Shown here one piece after another: positions 1 through 11,500 of a DNA stretch of 64,000 bases (position 1 is its first letter; each line of letters starts with the position of its first letter). The notes beneath the pieces are model-generated. The model ran no database searches and had not been told where the DNA came from. It worked only from the letters and a program-made list of their open reading frames with translations. The stretch comes from Hofstenia miamia (lineage: Eukaryota; Xenacoelomorpha; Acoela), in assembly GCA_004352715.1 (NCBI GenBank), contig SCFE01000080.1, positions 1,738,609-1,802,608 on the forward strand. The letters are read 5' to 3'. The position numbers were made by a program, and so were the translations under genes.

Positions 1-32
<32 letters not shown>
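1..32. repeat. (TA)n microsatellite
   Basis: A run of alternating TA opens the window. Similar runs occur throughout and often sit next to N gaps or element ends. Confidence 0.95.
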
Positions 33-33
<1 letters not shown>

Positions 34-1634
34 ATAGAATCATGTGAATTTGTAACTGACATTCTCTGCGAAATTATAAAAAATATTTCAAATACTCTAT
101 TTGGTTAGTATTTAAGAATATCTTTCCAAACATTCATTAGCAAATATAGTATTTAATGATTTAAATAATCATACCATTAGCCGATGATCCAACGATTGTG
201 TTTAAGCAAATTAGTATAAGTTGAAAATGCGGTTAAGTAATTACGTTCAATTAGCTAATCCAAATATGATCATTTTCACATCTCAATTACGCGGTAATAC
301 TGAAAAAAATCAACAAAAAATAACAAAATTCAAATGACAGGCGTCAAGGTTATTCGCTCTGATATAATCATATAGCGCCATAACAAACTAAGGAAATATT
401 TAGTTTGTAGTGTATTTTACAATTTTTCACGCTGTCAGAGTTGCTATTAATGCTATTCAATATTGTCAAAGAAAATTCTAAATACATAATTTTTCTCACA
501 TTTATTTTTCATTTAAAAAGAGTTACCTATAAAAAATCCGAAAAATGCCGTTATTTGAATGTATACACAAATTTTTAATAGTGTTTTAGTAAAAATGACT
601 ACTTTCTTATTGGAAATTATAAAACTACTTAAATAAAAGAAATACAATTTGTTTTCAAGTAGTGACGACAACAATTTTCAAATTTGAAGAAGTTACTTCT
701 TTACTGAGCATTTCTGTGATAAACTTTGAATTTGAAAATGATTTTTTTAGAATCTTACACATTCACTATCGAATCATAGATTGGAATTATAAAACTTCAA
801 GAAATTTAATTGCTATGCTTTGGAAGAAACAGAAATTTACAAATGTAATTACAGAAACTACAGCAAATGAAATTTCACTACCTCAGGGTATTTTCCAAAA
901 TCTTCATATTTTTGTACCAAAACATAACTAGCAAACTCCGTGGTAACATTGAATGAAAGTTATGAAGAATTAAAAAATTTGTTGCAATAACGTATATTCA
1001 TAGCAGCACCCACATTTGTAAATTGAAACGATCACATGATTAAAATTTCAAAACAAATTTAAATTTGCATGAAAAATTAAGATAAAAATGGTCTCAAATA
1101 ATGTTATTGCATATCATATACACTACTTAAGAAATTTATCAGTTTATTGCCTTTAAGTTTGTGATTCCAATATAAGAAGGTATAACATTGCTTGACATAT
1201 GTTCTATGAACCCGGGATGTACGCCGGATTTTCTGATGGGGGGTCATCATAGTCATGTACAAAATTTTTAAAAATATTGAGAAAATAAACCCTAAAAATG
1301 CATTTCTCAGATATGAAAATGTTCATTTTTTTACCGAAAATATTTTCATTTAACGTGTCAAAATCAAATTTACAAATCATGTTCCTCGATGCGTACACCA
1401 CTGTATATGACCATTAATATAAGAAAATCCACTATTATACATTCATTTCTGAATCATTTAAGTCAATTAAAATTCATTTTCTAAAGAGTAGCAACATCTA
1501 AATTTATTTCAAGCTATACTTATTACTTTAATTTGACTTTATACAATTTCCAAGCTATTGCCAATATAAACTTTTCTTTAGAAATATTTTCGATTATATA
1601 CTAAGGTTTATAGGAAATTATAAACAAAAATTAC
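33..1634. other. AT-rich non-coding stretch downstream of GPCR paralogue
   Basis: I see no supported gene. Open frames here (for example 662-931 plus and 1204-1401 minus) have no recognisable motif and amino-acid composition typical of AT-rich noise. It lies 3' of the minus-strand receptor exon at 1635-2737. The expected TM7/NPxxY exon of that gene was looked for on the minus strand and not found, so it is beyond the left edge or lost. Confidence 0.6.
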
Positions 1635-2737
1635 CAGTCAATATTATTGCTAAAATCTCCGATAATGCTGTCTGTATAATCAATACAGTATTTGCAAAAT
1701 TCTTCGGCTAAATGCAATTCAGCTCGCCAATCAATTTTAAGAATATACAACATTGCATGGTATATGTTCATCAATTTTTGAAAGACGAAGGGAGTACTTA
1801 GAAATACGTATACAATACTTCCAGCCAAAGAAACTTTTGTAATATGACGTTGGAGTGATATTAGTTTTTTACTAATGCGATGTTTTGAATTCCAAAATAT
1901 ATGAATATATATTATGAACTGAATTCCAACGGGTAGGAATACAGTAAATAAAATATCAATTAGAGAGTTCCATACAATAGCATCCGATTTCATTAAAATA
2001 GGAAATCCTGTATCTAGTAATGATTCCTCATAGATAAGTATTTTAAATAGCGCAAAATTACAATGTGTACTCAAATCAAATATCACCCAACGTACGCTGA
2101 AGTTGACATAGTTCCAGGTTGATTTTATAGCAAAAACACAGCTAGCAGTAAGAACAACTGCTAACAATGATATCAAAGCAATAATTCTATTTCTAAGAGA
2201 AAGTAGTTTACTTGAAGTTGATTGAAATTTTATGATTATTAAACGCTCTACTGCGAGAAATACAAGAAGAGAAGGAGATAAGAACTGGTTTAAACCTCTG
2301 AAGAAATTAATCATTCTACATAAATAGAAATAGGAAGGATTGTCAAATTTAAGACCATGTGTGGTATACGTCAATGGAGATCCAAATATAATTGTTGAAG
2401 ATGCTAACTCTATAAACAGGAGCGACATTCGAAAAAGAAGATTAATAAGGTCAACTGTTGAGTTAATGCATAGAAATAAATAATTGATGTTGCCATGTTT
2501 TACAATGTGTTTAAAAAAATATAAGGAGCAGAAGATATTTAGCGGAACTCCTATCAACCATCCAATAGAACATGTGAAAATATTACTTGCACGTATTGCC
2601 CAGTACGTGCTTCTTGCCAGATATTGATACTTGTAGTGTGTTTCCTCGTATTGTTTTTTCCAATCAGAATTCTTGCATGATGTCTGAAAACTAATAAATG
2701 TTTTCCATACATATAATGCATAAAAAGCAGGATCCGT
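1635..2737 (-). CDS. Rhodopsin-like GPCR, TM1-TM6 exon (paralogue of the LDLa-GPCR at 13925-22715)
   Basis: One open exon without an obvious start codon. It begins after an AG acceptor (AG at 2738-2739) with residues TDPAFYALYVW, and ends at a TG|GTAATT donor next to 1635, in the same phase as the paralogue's exon 3. TM1 is around GWLIGVPLNIF, TM2 around CINSTVDLINLLF, and TM3 ends in the DRY-equivalent VERLIIIKF. TM4 (IALISLLAVVLTASCVFAI), TM5 (NSLIDILFTVFLPVGIQF) and TM6 (KVSLAGSIVYVFLS) follow. Cysteines in the TM3 start and ECL2 are present. It stops at GDFSNNIDW, just before TM7, so a final exon is needed; none is visible to the left. LDLa exons expected to the right (upstream) are not seen before the gap at 2941-3794. 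There are no stops, so this may be a working gene of which only one exon is in view, or a partial duplicate. Ligand and cell role are unknown. Confidence 0.75.
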
Positions 2738-2776
2738 CTAAATATATCACTCTTAGATAGTAATCACTAGTTATAA

Positions 2777-2779
<3 letters not shown>

Positions 2780-2813
<34 letters not shown>

Positions 2814-2816
2814 TAT
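2780..2816. repeat. (TA)n microsatellite
   Basis: TA run just upstream (minus-strand sense) of the GPCR exon and 125 bp from an N gap. Confidence 0.9.
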
Positions 2817-2940
2817 AATATTTTTAGGAAATATTATAGTAATGTCATTAATATCAATGCAAACTACAAAGACAAAAAAATTGTAATAATCTTAAACAAA
2901 TGATTTTGTATTGCTTTGCTTTGACGGGCCTGCCTAAACC

Positions 2941-3794
2941 NNNNNNNNNNNNNNNNNNNNNNNNNNNNNNNNNNNNNNNNNNNNNNNNNNNNNNNNNNNN
3001 NNNNNNNNNNNNNNNNNNNNNNNNNNNNNNNNNNNNNNNNNNNNNNNNNNNNNNNNNNNNNNNNNNNNNNNNNNNNNNNNNNNNNNNNNNNNNNNNNNNN
3101 NNNNNNNNNNNNNNNNNNNNNNNNNNNNNNNNNNNNNNNNNNNNNNNNNNNNNNNNNNNNNNNNNNNNNNNNNNNNNNNNNNNNNNNNNNNNNNNNNNNN
3201 NNNNNNNNNNNNNNNNNNNNNNNNNNNNNNNNNNNNNNNNNNNNNNNNNNNNNNNNNNNNNNNNNNNNNNNNNNNNNNNNNNNNNNNNNNNNNNNNNNNN
3301 NNNNNNNNNNNNNNNNNNNNNNNNNNNNNNNNNNNNNNNNNNNNNNNNNNNNNNNNNNNNNNNNNNNNNNNNNNNNNNNNNNNNNNNNNNNNNNNNNNNN
3401 NNNNNNNNNNNNNNNNNNNNNNNNNNNNNNNNNNNNNNNNNNNNNNNNNNNNNNNNNNNNNNNNNNNNNNNNNNNNNNNNNNNNNNNNNNNNNNNNNNNN
3501 NNNNNNNNNNNNNNNNNNNNNNNNNNNNNNNNNNNNNNNNNNNNNNNNNNNNNNNNNNNNNNNNNNNNNNNNNNNNNNNNNNNNNNNNNNNNNNNNNNNN
3601 NNNNNNNNNNNNNNNNNNNNNNNNNNNNNNNNNNNNNNNNNNNNNNNNNNNNNNNNNNNNNNNNNNNNNNNNNNNNNNNNNNNNNNNNNNNNNNNNNNNN
3701 NNNNNNNNNNNNNNNNNNNNNNNNNNNNNNNNNNNNNNNNNNNNNNNNNNNNNNNNNNNNNNNNNNNNNNNNNNNNNNNNNNNNNNNNNNNNNN
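2941..3794. other. Assembly gap (854 N)
   Basis: Unsequenced. The right edge runs straight into a (TA)n repeat, and the left edge carries a GC-richer scrap (GGGCCTGCC). Upstream exons of the GPCR paralogue could lie here. Any open frame across it is an artefact of N translation. Confidence 0.99.
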
Positions 3795-4912
3795 ATATAT
3801 ATATATAACATTCAATGCAACTACATAGTACATAGCAAAGTTGTAACCGGGCCATGATTCCAAGCCCGGACCCTGCTCTGACCCTCTAACCCAAAAACCA
3901 AGCCTGGCACGGCTCGTTTCAATTAGTTATATTCAGGCCCGTACCGGGAGCGTCATATCCAAAACCATTATAAGATTTTTGTAAATGTAAAAATTAAACA
4001 TAATTGAAAATACTAAAATGAATACATTTTTGCCTTAACTGCATCTTTTAAGAATAAAATTAACTTGTGATAGCATCAAAAGTGATCGGCTTCAAATAAG
4101 GATGTACCACTGCTGGAAAGACTTTTTAATTGGAATTTTTAAATGGTTAATAGTTGTATTGCAGTTTTATTAATAAAAAATATATTTATATGGAACATCA
4201 TATAAAAATGCAACGAACTTATGCAGCATTCCCCTCTCAAACATGCAATTAAAATCCAGTGTATAGTCTAAGTAATTAAAAGTTTATGATGGGACAACTA
4301 TATTTATAAATATATATATATATATATATATATGCTAGTGTGTCATTCTCAAAATCATTCACCAAAGTTTTTTACTTTCGATTTCATAATATGCTTAGCT
4401 TGTTAATGTCTTTTCGTTTATTCATTAATGATCTTTCAAAAAATTTACTTGCAACGCTTCTGCTCTTTCCTTATATTTAATAAATATTTTATAATTACTT
4501 CCATTGCACGAAATTTAATTGCGTGATTTACAAGAATAATACCAGATCGTATATATTCAGTGACAAAATTTCGTGCTAAATTGAAAACATTAATGGCTTC
4601 GGGTTCACTAAAGATATCCCCACATATCTCATGATAGGTCTCATTCCAAAGACTCCAGGTGTTACGACATTAATAGAAAATTGTCTTTCAAAATTAATTT
4701 TCCTATTGTCTAATGTGACATTGATTGAAAATAATAGGCTTTAGTATAATATATAATTAGTATAAAATTTAAAAAAAAGTTACACAGTAAATTTAAAATA
4801 TGCTTAAAAACTTTCTTTGAAATGTATTTTATTTTGACCGTTTTCAACTGATGTTTTCCTAAATTCTCAACCCGGCTTGCATTGGAATTGCACTAGCCTG
4901 GCCATATCAACC
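3795..4912. other. Intergenic stretch between two gaps
   Basis: Non-coding by eye. It starts with (TA)n, has a GC-rich patch at about 3845-3955 with CCGGGCC/GGCCCG-type inverted words (a possible MITE remnant), and another TA run at about 4311-4333. The last 45 bases before the next gap are again GC-richer. No gene supported. Confidence 0.6.
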
Positions 4913-5912
4913 NNNNNNNNNNNNNNNNNNNNNNNNNNNNNNNNNNNNNNNNNNNNNNNNNNNNNNNNNNNNNNNNNNNNNNNNNNNNNNNNNNNNNNNN
5001 NNNNNNNNNNNNNNNNNNNNNNNNNNNNNNNNNNNNNNNNNNNNNNNNNNNNNNNNNNNNNNNNNNNNNNNNNNNNNNNNNNNNNNNNNNNNNNNNNNNN
5101 NNNNNNNNNNNNNNNNNNNNNNNNNNNNNNNNNNNNNNNNNNNNNNNNNNNNNNNNNNNNNNNNNNNNNNNNNNNNNNNNNNNNNNNNNNNNNNNNNNNN
5201 NNNNNNNNNNNNNNNNNNNNNNNNNNNNNNNNNNNNNNNNNNNNNNNNNNNNNNNNNNNNNNNNNNNNNNNNNNNNNNNNNNNNNNNNNNNNNNNNNNNN
5301 NNNNNNNNNNNNNNNNNNNNNNNNNNNNNNNNNNNNNNNNNNNNNNNNNNNNNNNNNNNNNNNNNNNNNNNNNNNNNNNNNNNNNNNNNNNNNNNNNNNN
5401 NNNNNNNNNNNNNNNNNNNNNNNNNNNNNNNNNNNNNNNNNNNNNNNNNNNNNNNNNNNNNNNNNNNNNNNNNNNNNNNNNNNNNNNNNNNNNNNNNNNN
5501 NNNNNNNNNNNNNNNNNNNNNNNNNNNNNNNNNNNNNNNNNNNNNNNNNNNNNNNNNNNNNNNNNNNNNNNNNNNNNNNNNNNNNNNNNNNNNNNNNNNN
5601 NNNNNNNNNNNNNNNNNNNNNNNNNNNNNNNNNNNNNNNNNNNNNNNNNNNNNNNNNNNNNNNNNNNNNNNNNNNNNNNNNNNNNNNNNNNNNNNNNNNN
5701 NNNNNNNNNNNNNNNNNNNNNNNNNNNNNNNNNNNNNNNNNNNNNNNNNNNNNNNNNNNNNNNNNNNNNNNNNNNNNNNNNNNNNNNNNNNNNNNNNNNN
5801 NNNNNNNNNNNNNNNNNNNNNNNNNNNNNNNNNNNNNNNNNNNNNNNNNNNNNNNNNNNNNNNNNNNNNNNNNNNNNNNNNNNNNNNNNNNNNNNNNNNN
5901 NNNNNNNNNNNN
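4913..5912. other. Assembly gap (1000 N)
   Basis: Exactly 1000 N, a nominal size, ending in a (TA)n run that leads into the pogo-like transposon. Confidence 0.99.
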
Positions 5913-6235
5913 ATATATATATATATATATATGTATATATAGGGTAGAGCGGGGTAAATAGGTCATGGGGTAAAGCGGTCATTGTGTAGTAGTTGAACTA
6001 AATTGAATACAGTTGACTTCTACTTAGGTGCATGTGCAAAATGATTCTACCACGCGATTGGTTGATTCATTTGCTCACTGTAGATAAATATAACGCATTT
6101 TAATCTTGAGTCTCGACAACTGTACATCTGTTTATTGTTTGTATAAGCACAGTAAATTTATTTGTGAGTTTTTTGCGATTGTATTTTTACCCATCCATCC
6201 AACAGCTTCAAGGTAAGTTTTTTACACTATTATAT

Positions 6236-6472
6236 AACAGTCACAGAAGTGCGCCATAAAGCCTTCGTTTTTGCCAGAGCTCTCTATCGAAGAAAACAAC
6301 TGACGCACCTCCCTAACAAGTGGAAAGACGAACAATTGGCCGGGAAAGAGTGGTGGTGGTCCTTCAAAAATCGCCATTCTGATATTTCATTACGCNTTTG
6401 TGAGTGTTTTGCGATTGTATTTTTACCCATCCATCCAACAGCTTCAAGGTAAGTTTTTTACACTATTATATA
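6236..6472 (+). repeat. Duplicated transposon fragments around a single N (probable mis-assembly)
   Basis: Bases 6236-6395 repeat the transposase coding segment at 6913-7071. They stop at one N (6396), after which 6397-6472 repeats the leader segment 6159-6235, with its CTTCAAG|GTAAGT donor. A real tandem of this form would need two independent rearrangements meeting at the unresolved base; faulty gap filling explains it more simply. Confidence 0.8.
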
Positions 6473-6655
6473 AATTTTCGAGCCTGTATTAATAAAATAA
6501 TAAAATTTTTTGTCTATCACAACCCAGTTTATTAATATTTAGATAATTCAACCGCACTTTATAGGCGGGGTAAATAGGTTATATAATATACAATAGGCAT
6601 TTCTGTGGCAGTATATTAAATTTCATTGGCCTTTAAAGTGCGTTTTAATATTTAG
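6449..6655 (+). other. Probable 5' UTR intron of the transposase gene
   Basis: A strong donor (CTTCAAG|GTAAGT) at 6449 and an acceptor (AATATTTAG) ending at 6655, directly before the ATG at 6656, fit a short leader intron. The same donor is present at 6213 in the duplicated copy. Confidence 0.5.
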
Positions 6656-8056
6656 ATGCCACGTACATATAGACGAAAAACGACCCAACAGAGTTACAGT
6701 CCAGAATTGCTGCGTGAAGCTGTTCTAGCGGTTCAGAATGACGAAATTCGCTTAGCAGATGCGGTTAGAACATTCAAAATTCCTCGTACTACACTTATAC
6801 GACACATGGAAAAGCCAACTTGTGACAGAGGCCGGGCTACAATTTTGAGCCCAACACAAGAAAAGACATTCAAAGACCGAATTTTGTTTCTTGCTCAGCA
6901 GGGTTTCCCGTTAACAGTCACAGAAGTGCGCCATAAAGCCTTCGTTTTTGCCAGAGCTCTCTATCGAAGAAAACAACTGACGCACCTCCCTAACAAGTGG
7001 AAAGACGAACAATTGGCCGGGAAAGAGTGGTGGTGGTCCTTCAAAAATCGCCATTCTGATATTTCATTACGCGTAGCGGAAAATATTTCGACATCAAGAG
7101 CTGAAGCCTTTAACAAAAAACGTGTTCAATGTTTTTTTGACAATGTTAATCCAATTTTTACGAGTCACAAGTTCAACGAGCACCCCGAACCAGTGTACAA
7201 CTGCGACGAAACAGGTTTATCGACAGTCCCAAACGCGGGAAAGCCGTATGTGGCCGAAAAGAGGTCTAGAGTAGTGTCCAAAATTCAATCTTCGGAAAGA
7301 GGAACATTGACCACTTTAGTGGCTTACGTAAATGTTATAGGGGGTACTCTACCCCCATTTCTCATTTTTAAGGGGGGCAATACCCCGGCTACAGAGAATT
7401 ACCCACCAAATACGCATATAACATCCTCAAAGTCGGGATACGTTGATTGCGAAATTTTTTTGTCGTTTATTAAGCATTTTGATAAGTACAGAAATCGTGT
7501 TCCAGGAATGTCAGTGGCGCTTTTTCTTGATGGACATGTTTCCCATGTATCAACGGAAGTAATTGAATACTGTATGAACGCAAATATTGAGTTATTTTGC
7601 ATTCCACCACACACTTCTCACAGGTTGCAACCACTCGATACCCATTTTAACAAGCCCCTAAAAAACTGCTGGTCTGTGAAAGTGGATGCCTTCCTTAAGC
7701 AACAAAATCGCTTGGTCTTGAATAAATTTTTGTTCCATGAGGTATTCAATCCGGTGTGGACTGAAATGCAATCTAAACGATCACTGATTGTAAAAGCCTT
7801 TGAGCATTGTGGAATTTTTCTGTTGAAAAATACTTGCACTGATGAGGAATTCAGCCTTTTTCAAAACTTTGAAGGTCAAACCAGCATCGAAGTAAGAAAT
7901 GACCCTAATGAACTGTGCCCCTCTGAGGCTGTTTGTGCAAAAGTAATTATGCCGAGCCCCAAGAAGGATAAAAACCCTCGGCATGATGCACCCCACACAG
8001 CGCTTCTGACTACTTCGGATTTTTTAGAGAAGAAAAAGCTTCAAGCAGTAAAATGA
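6656..8056 (+). CDS. pogo/Tigger-family transposase (466 aa)
   Basis: Binds the element ends and cuts and pastes the DNA, acting in the nucleus. Residues 1-53 form a Pipsqueak-type helix-turn-helix (SPELLREAVLAVQ, then RTFKIPRTTLIRHM). Residues about 60-140 are a CENP-B-like second DNA-binding half with the WWWSFKNRH signature. The DDE_1 catalytic domain follows, with D184 in CDETG, D292 in LDGHVSH and D328 in PPHTSHRLQPLD. All three acidic residues and the surrounding motifs are intact, and length is usual for the family. The ATG at 6656 directly follows a splice acceptor and begins with the MPRTYRRK start typical of this family. The stop overlaps the next ORF by ATGA. No lesion seen, so this may be a functional autonomous source. 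Domestication cannot be excluded, but the flanking TIRs and TA make a live transposon the better reading. Confidence 0.92.
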   Translation: MPRTYRRKTTQQSYSPELLREAVLAVQNDEIRLADAVRTFKIPRTTLIRHMEKPTCDRGRATILSPTQEKTFKDRILFLAQQGFPLTVTEVRHKAFVFARALYRRKQLTHLPNKWKDEQLAGKEWWWSFKNRHSDISLRVAENISTSRAEAFNKKRVQCFFDNVNPIFTSHKFNEHPEPVYNCDETGLSTVPNAGKPYVAEKRSRVVSKIQSSERGTLTTLVAYVNVIGGTLPPFLIFKGGNTPATENYPPNTHITSSKSGYVDCEIFLSFIKHFDKYRNRVPGMSVALFLDGHVSHVSTEVIEYCMNANIELFCIPPHTSHRLQPLDTHFNKPLKNCWSVKVDAFLKQQNRLVLNKFLFHEVFNPVWTEMQSKRSLIVKAFEHCGIFLLKNTCTDEEFSLFQNFEGQTSIEVRNDPNELCPSEAVCAKVIMPSPKKDKNPRHDAPHTALLTTSDFLEKKKLQAVK

Positions 8057-8274
8057 AGTCAAAAGTACCTACAACGCAAAGACCAAAGGCCAAATCTCCA
8101 AAGAACAAGAAGATAAACTCGACAAGTTCAGAAATTTCATTTTCAGCTCCCTGTGCAATTTGCTTTCAATCTCTTGATGCTACTCCCGGTATGGAATGTT
8201 TCAAATGCCCCAACTGTCTCCAATGGGTTTGTGAGAATTGTTTTGCAATTGAACAGTGTGCCAACTGCAATTAA
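8053..8274 (+). CDS. Small cysteine-rich zinc-finger ORF overlapping the transposase stop
   Basis: The 73-residue frame starts at an ATG that overlaps the transposase stop as ATGA. It has a basic N-terminus (KSKVPTTQRPKAKSPKNKK) and then paired cysteines: CAIC, CFKCPNC, CENC and CANC, with an intervening aromatic W. This resembles the PHD/RING-like C-terminal finger found on some pogo-type transposases. The frame is -1 to the transposase; one extra A in the AAAA run at the junction would fuse them. So it is either a C-terminal domain cut off by a one-base deletion or sequencing error, or a separately translated or frameshifted product. Confidence 0.65.
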   Translation: MKSKVPTTQRPKAKSPKNKKINSTSSEISFSAPCAICFQSLDATPGMECFKCPNCLQWVCENCFAIEQCANCN

Positions 8275-8585
8275 ACTCAAATTAAGAACTGATTTTCAAG
8301 ATTCAGTTTTGTTAATTTCTTATATTTGAGTAATTCAATTCATTTGACCCAATATTCATTTTTGTCCGTTTTACCCCATATTTGACCGCTTTACCCCATA
8401 GTAGTTGACACTAGATGCGGATATTTTTTTTCTATCTACGGAATTAAATTGAGTATATTTTAACAATTTATTCTAGTATTCATATTGACATAACTATATA
8501 AGAAATATAGACTTTCATTTGCTGCTGGATCACAAAATGCATACGATTCGCATTTAATGTATCCGATTTACCCCGCTCTACCCTA

Positions 8586-11500
8586 CTTTAATTTTCATGT
8601 GGGAAAAAATGCGAAAAAACTATATACCAGTAGGATGCCTCACTTAAATATATTTGTTTTTTGTACTGCTTTTCGAAATGTAAAAAATATATGTGATTCA
8701 TTAAACTGATGATTATTAATCTAAATAGCTGAAAATTTAATTAATCACAATAATCTCGTTATATTCTAAGCCAAAATATTAAAACAAAATCTTATGAAAT
8801 TTTCCAGCGTATTTTGCTTGTATTGAATATCTATAATCAAATGTATATTCCATCATTGGAGAAAAGAAAAGTTAATTTACTCCAGAAGTGGTTAACTTTT
8901 TTGTAAGAGGGCCGCCTAAAATTTCTTGAGTACATGCAGGAACAGATTGTCACCCCTTTTGTTGCACACTCTCACAAAGAACTAGACTTTCGTCAGGATT
9001 TTTGTGTGCTATCCTGCGGAACTTTGTCCAAAATGTTGTCAGGATTTTTGTGCGCTAAGCTGCAGATTTTGGTTTAAACAAAAATCTGGACAAAAGTTTG
9101 GACAAAAATCGTTAGTGTAACATCCCCATTAGACAAACAGAAATGCATAGACTTGTGATTATAGGCTGCAATTCGTCATAGTTGGATAAAAAATTTTTCC
9201 TCAAGTGTTCCTTTTTCAAAATCTGTGAAATACGTTGTAACGCATGTACAAACTCACGATTGTGAACATGGAATTATGCCAGTTACATACATTTTATCAA
9301 CTATTATTATTCTCAAAACTTGCATTTCATTTTCAGTTTTTTATTTCAAGATAATTGTTGTGCTAATACGATCAATAATGAAAGTGCAATCATGACCTAA
9401 TGCAATTTTTTTTAAAAAAATATGTATACAATCATTGCAAAAATTGTGAAGATGAGTGTTGCAATACTTATGAGCAGGACTGTATGTATTTCTGCTATAA
9501 TTCTTGTATATTACAAAAATTTGTAATATAAAGACGAATAAAAAGCCTTCTTACAGCAACTGCGGGTATGGCCTAATAATGTATCAGTCCGAAATTTGCT
9601 AACAGAGAAGATGAAAGTATGTTTATAAAAAATATATTTGATGCAAAACTTGCTGTTGAATTGTTCAGTTTCAATGATTAAGCTGATGATTTTCAGCCTT
9701 AGTATCACCCATTCTGCCCAAATTCCTAAATCATGGTCTGCAATCCCATGTGGAAAATTGGGAGTACTTAAACTTAAGCATATTTGTGATTAAGTGTACC
9801 TCCCTGTTGTTGTAAAATTTGTGATGAAAATTGACCTTATGCTTGAAGTACATGAAAATGTAAACTTTTTTCTTTGTAAATCCGATTTTTACCATTCTTT
9901 TCCTAGTGTTAAACTAATAGCATGGTCTAAGGCCCACCCTCAGTGAATCTATCTTGGAAAGACATAGAATTACTTCCATGTTGCACACTTGAACCACAGA
10001 AAACTTGGAAAGTCTTGATTTACCAAGAAAATTGTAAAAACATTCAAGTTCCTTATGTGGAAATAGCAAGAAATTTCATGTATTCAAAACAAACAAAGCC
10101 TTGTATGATCCCATAACCTACTGAAAACAGGTGATGTGATGATTACCACATAAGGAAATATTAAACTTTAAAATGTAAATAATGTCACTTATAAAATCTT
10201 CACTTATAAATACAACTAATAATTATCTATTAGTTCTAATCAAGAAATGTATGACAGAGAGATAAAATTGTACTACTTTTGAACATTTTTAGCTAATTGC
10301 TGGGAAATTGTATATTACTACAAGACCCGAAAATATAACCCGAAATCAGAAATATAAATTCGAAGGGACAGCATTATGAAATTCGTACAAGACTCACATT
10401 CTAAGAAGTATATAACTAATGATGAAGATAATTGTGACATCATTTATTAAAATTGTTATAAGAATAATTTATGCAAAATTTCAACATTGAGTTAGTATTG
10501 CCTGGAAACTAGTAAAACTCCATTTTGCATTATACTTTTTATGTTGCTTTTAAAAATTATTATTAAATCTAATCAAAGTAAAAATATTGAACTTAAATTT
10601 TTTATATAGACAAAATCTTTAGCACATTGTCATACTACATATGCTAGGATATATTCCTCAGTATTCAGTGTATTCGATTTATACAAACTTAGTTTGTGAT
10701 TATTAAATGTCAATTTTGTTTTGAGTTACCGTTTGATATTTTTGGTTTGCTTCAGAAGCACTGCAATTTTGTATATACTGTGCAATACAGTTTTGTATGA
10801 TTTTTGTTAGTATATATATTTGAATTTCAAGTAATGGACTAAAGTAATATTGTATGTAACGCAGGCTTGTCCATGTGGCCAAAGTTTGATCTTCCATCCC
10901 TAGAAATTTGCTTTATTTTCAAAATAGAACATTTAATTTCTGTGGGAACTAACATTTTCAATGTAGTTTATCCAAGTCTACCCACATGTAAGACATGCAA
11001 TTCCCACGGCAATACTTCCAATAAGTGACTTGCTAGGGGAATTAAATTTTTTAAATAGTTTTTTTCAATTTTCAAAATCACTGGATAGGCGGAAACAACT
11101 AGCCTTTCCCCGTTTTGTTTTCTTTAAGTTAGCCATAAAATATATTTTCTCACGCAGCATGCGCAAAGTGAGAAATCGTCGGGCCTGGAAGGAAGCAATT
11201 CACTATACATTGCATTAAATTTCGTAATTTCCTTTCTTCGTAATATAATTTTAATATTTGTCCCATCCTAAACTTTTTTCTATGCATAATCAATTTTTTG
11301 CATAGTCTCTTCATCCTCAATTGTTGCATTATTGTCATTCATAACATGTTTATAGGATTTTTGTTCGATTCGTTCATTCAAATTACATTTTTTTGATCCC
11401 TCAACGAATTAATTTATGCCTTTCGATAATAATCAAAATCACCTTTTTCAGTATTTAACTTATTTCTAGAACCGAACAGTGCTGTATGTGCATGGGAAGA

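Larger units (their letters stand above)
5942..8583 (+). mobile_element. pogo/Tigger-like DNA transposon, apparently complete
   Basis: Ends are an 18-bp perfect terminal inverted repeat, GGGTAGAGCGGGGTAAAT at the left and its reverse complement at the right, each flanked by TA (5940-5941 and 8584-8585). That is the target duplication of the Tc1/mariner/pogo superfamily. Subterminal copies of GGGGTAAAGCGGTCA (about 5968) and its inverse (about 8383-8397), plus GGGGTAAATAGG near 6568, look like extra transposase-binding sites. The single large ORF codes for a pogo-type transposase. About 240 bp in the leader (6159-6472) is scrambled: a segment of the ORF is repeated next to a lone N, probably an assembly error. 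The real element would then be about 2.4 kb. The intact frame and perfect ends suggest recent activity. Confidence 0.9.

Noticed and set aside
662-931. 89-codon plus-strand frame
   Set aside because: No recognisable motif, no splice or promoter context; typical length for chance in AT-rich DNA.
2854-3863. Several open frames of about 300-333 codons on both strands
   Set aside because: They are almost wholly N translated as X; only short flanks are real sequence.
4867-5982. Open frames of 356-371 codons
   Set aside because: Same cause: 1000 N plus a (TA)n run giving IYIYIY.
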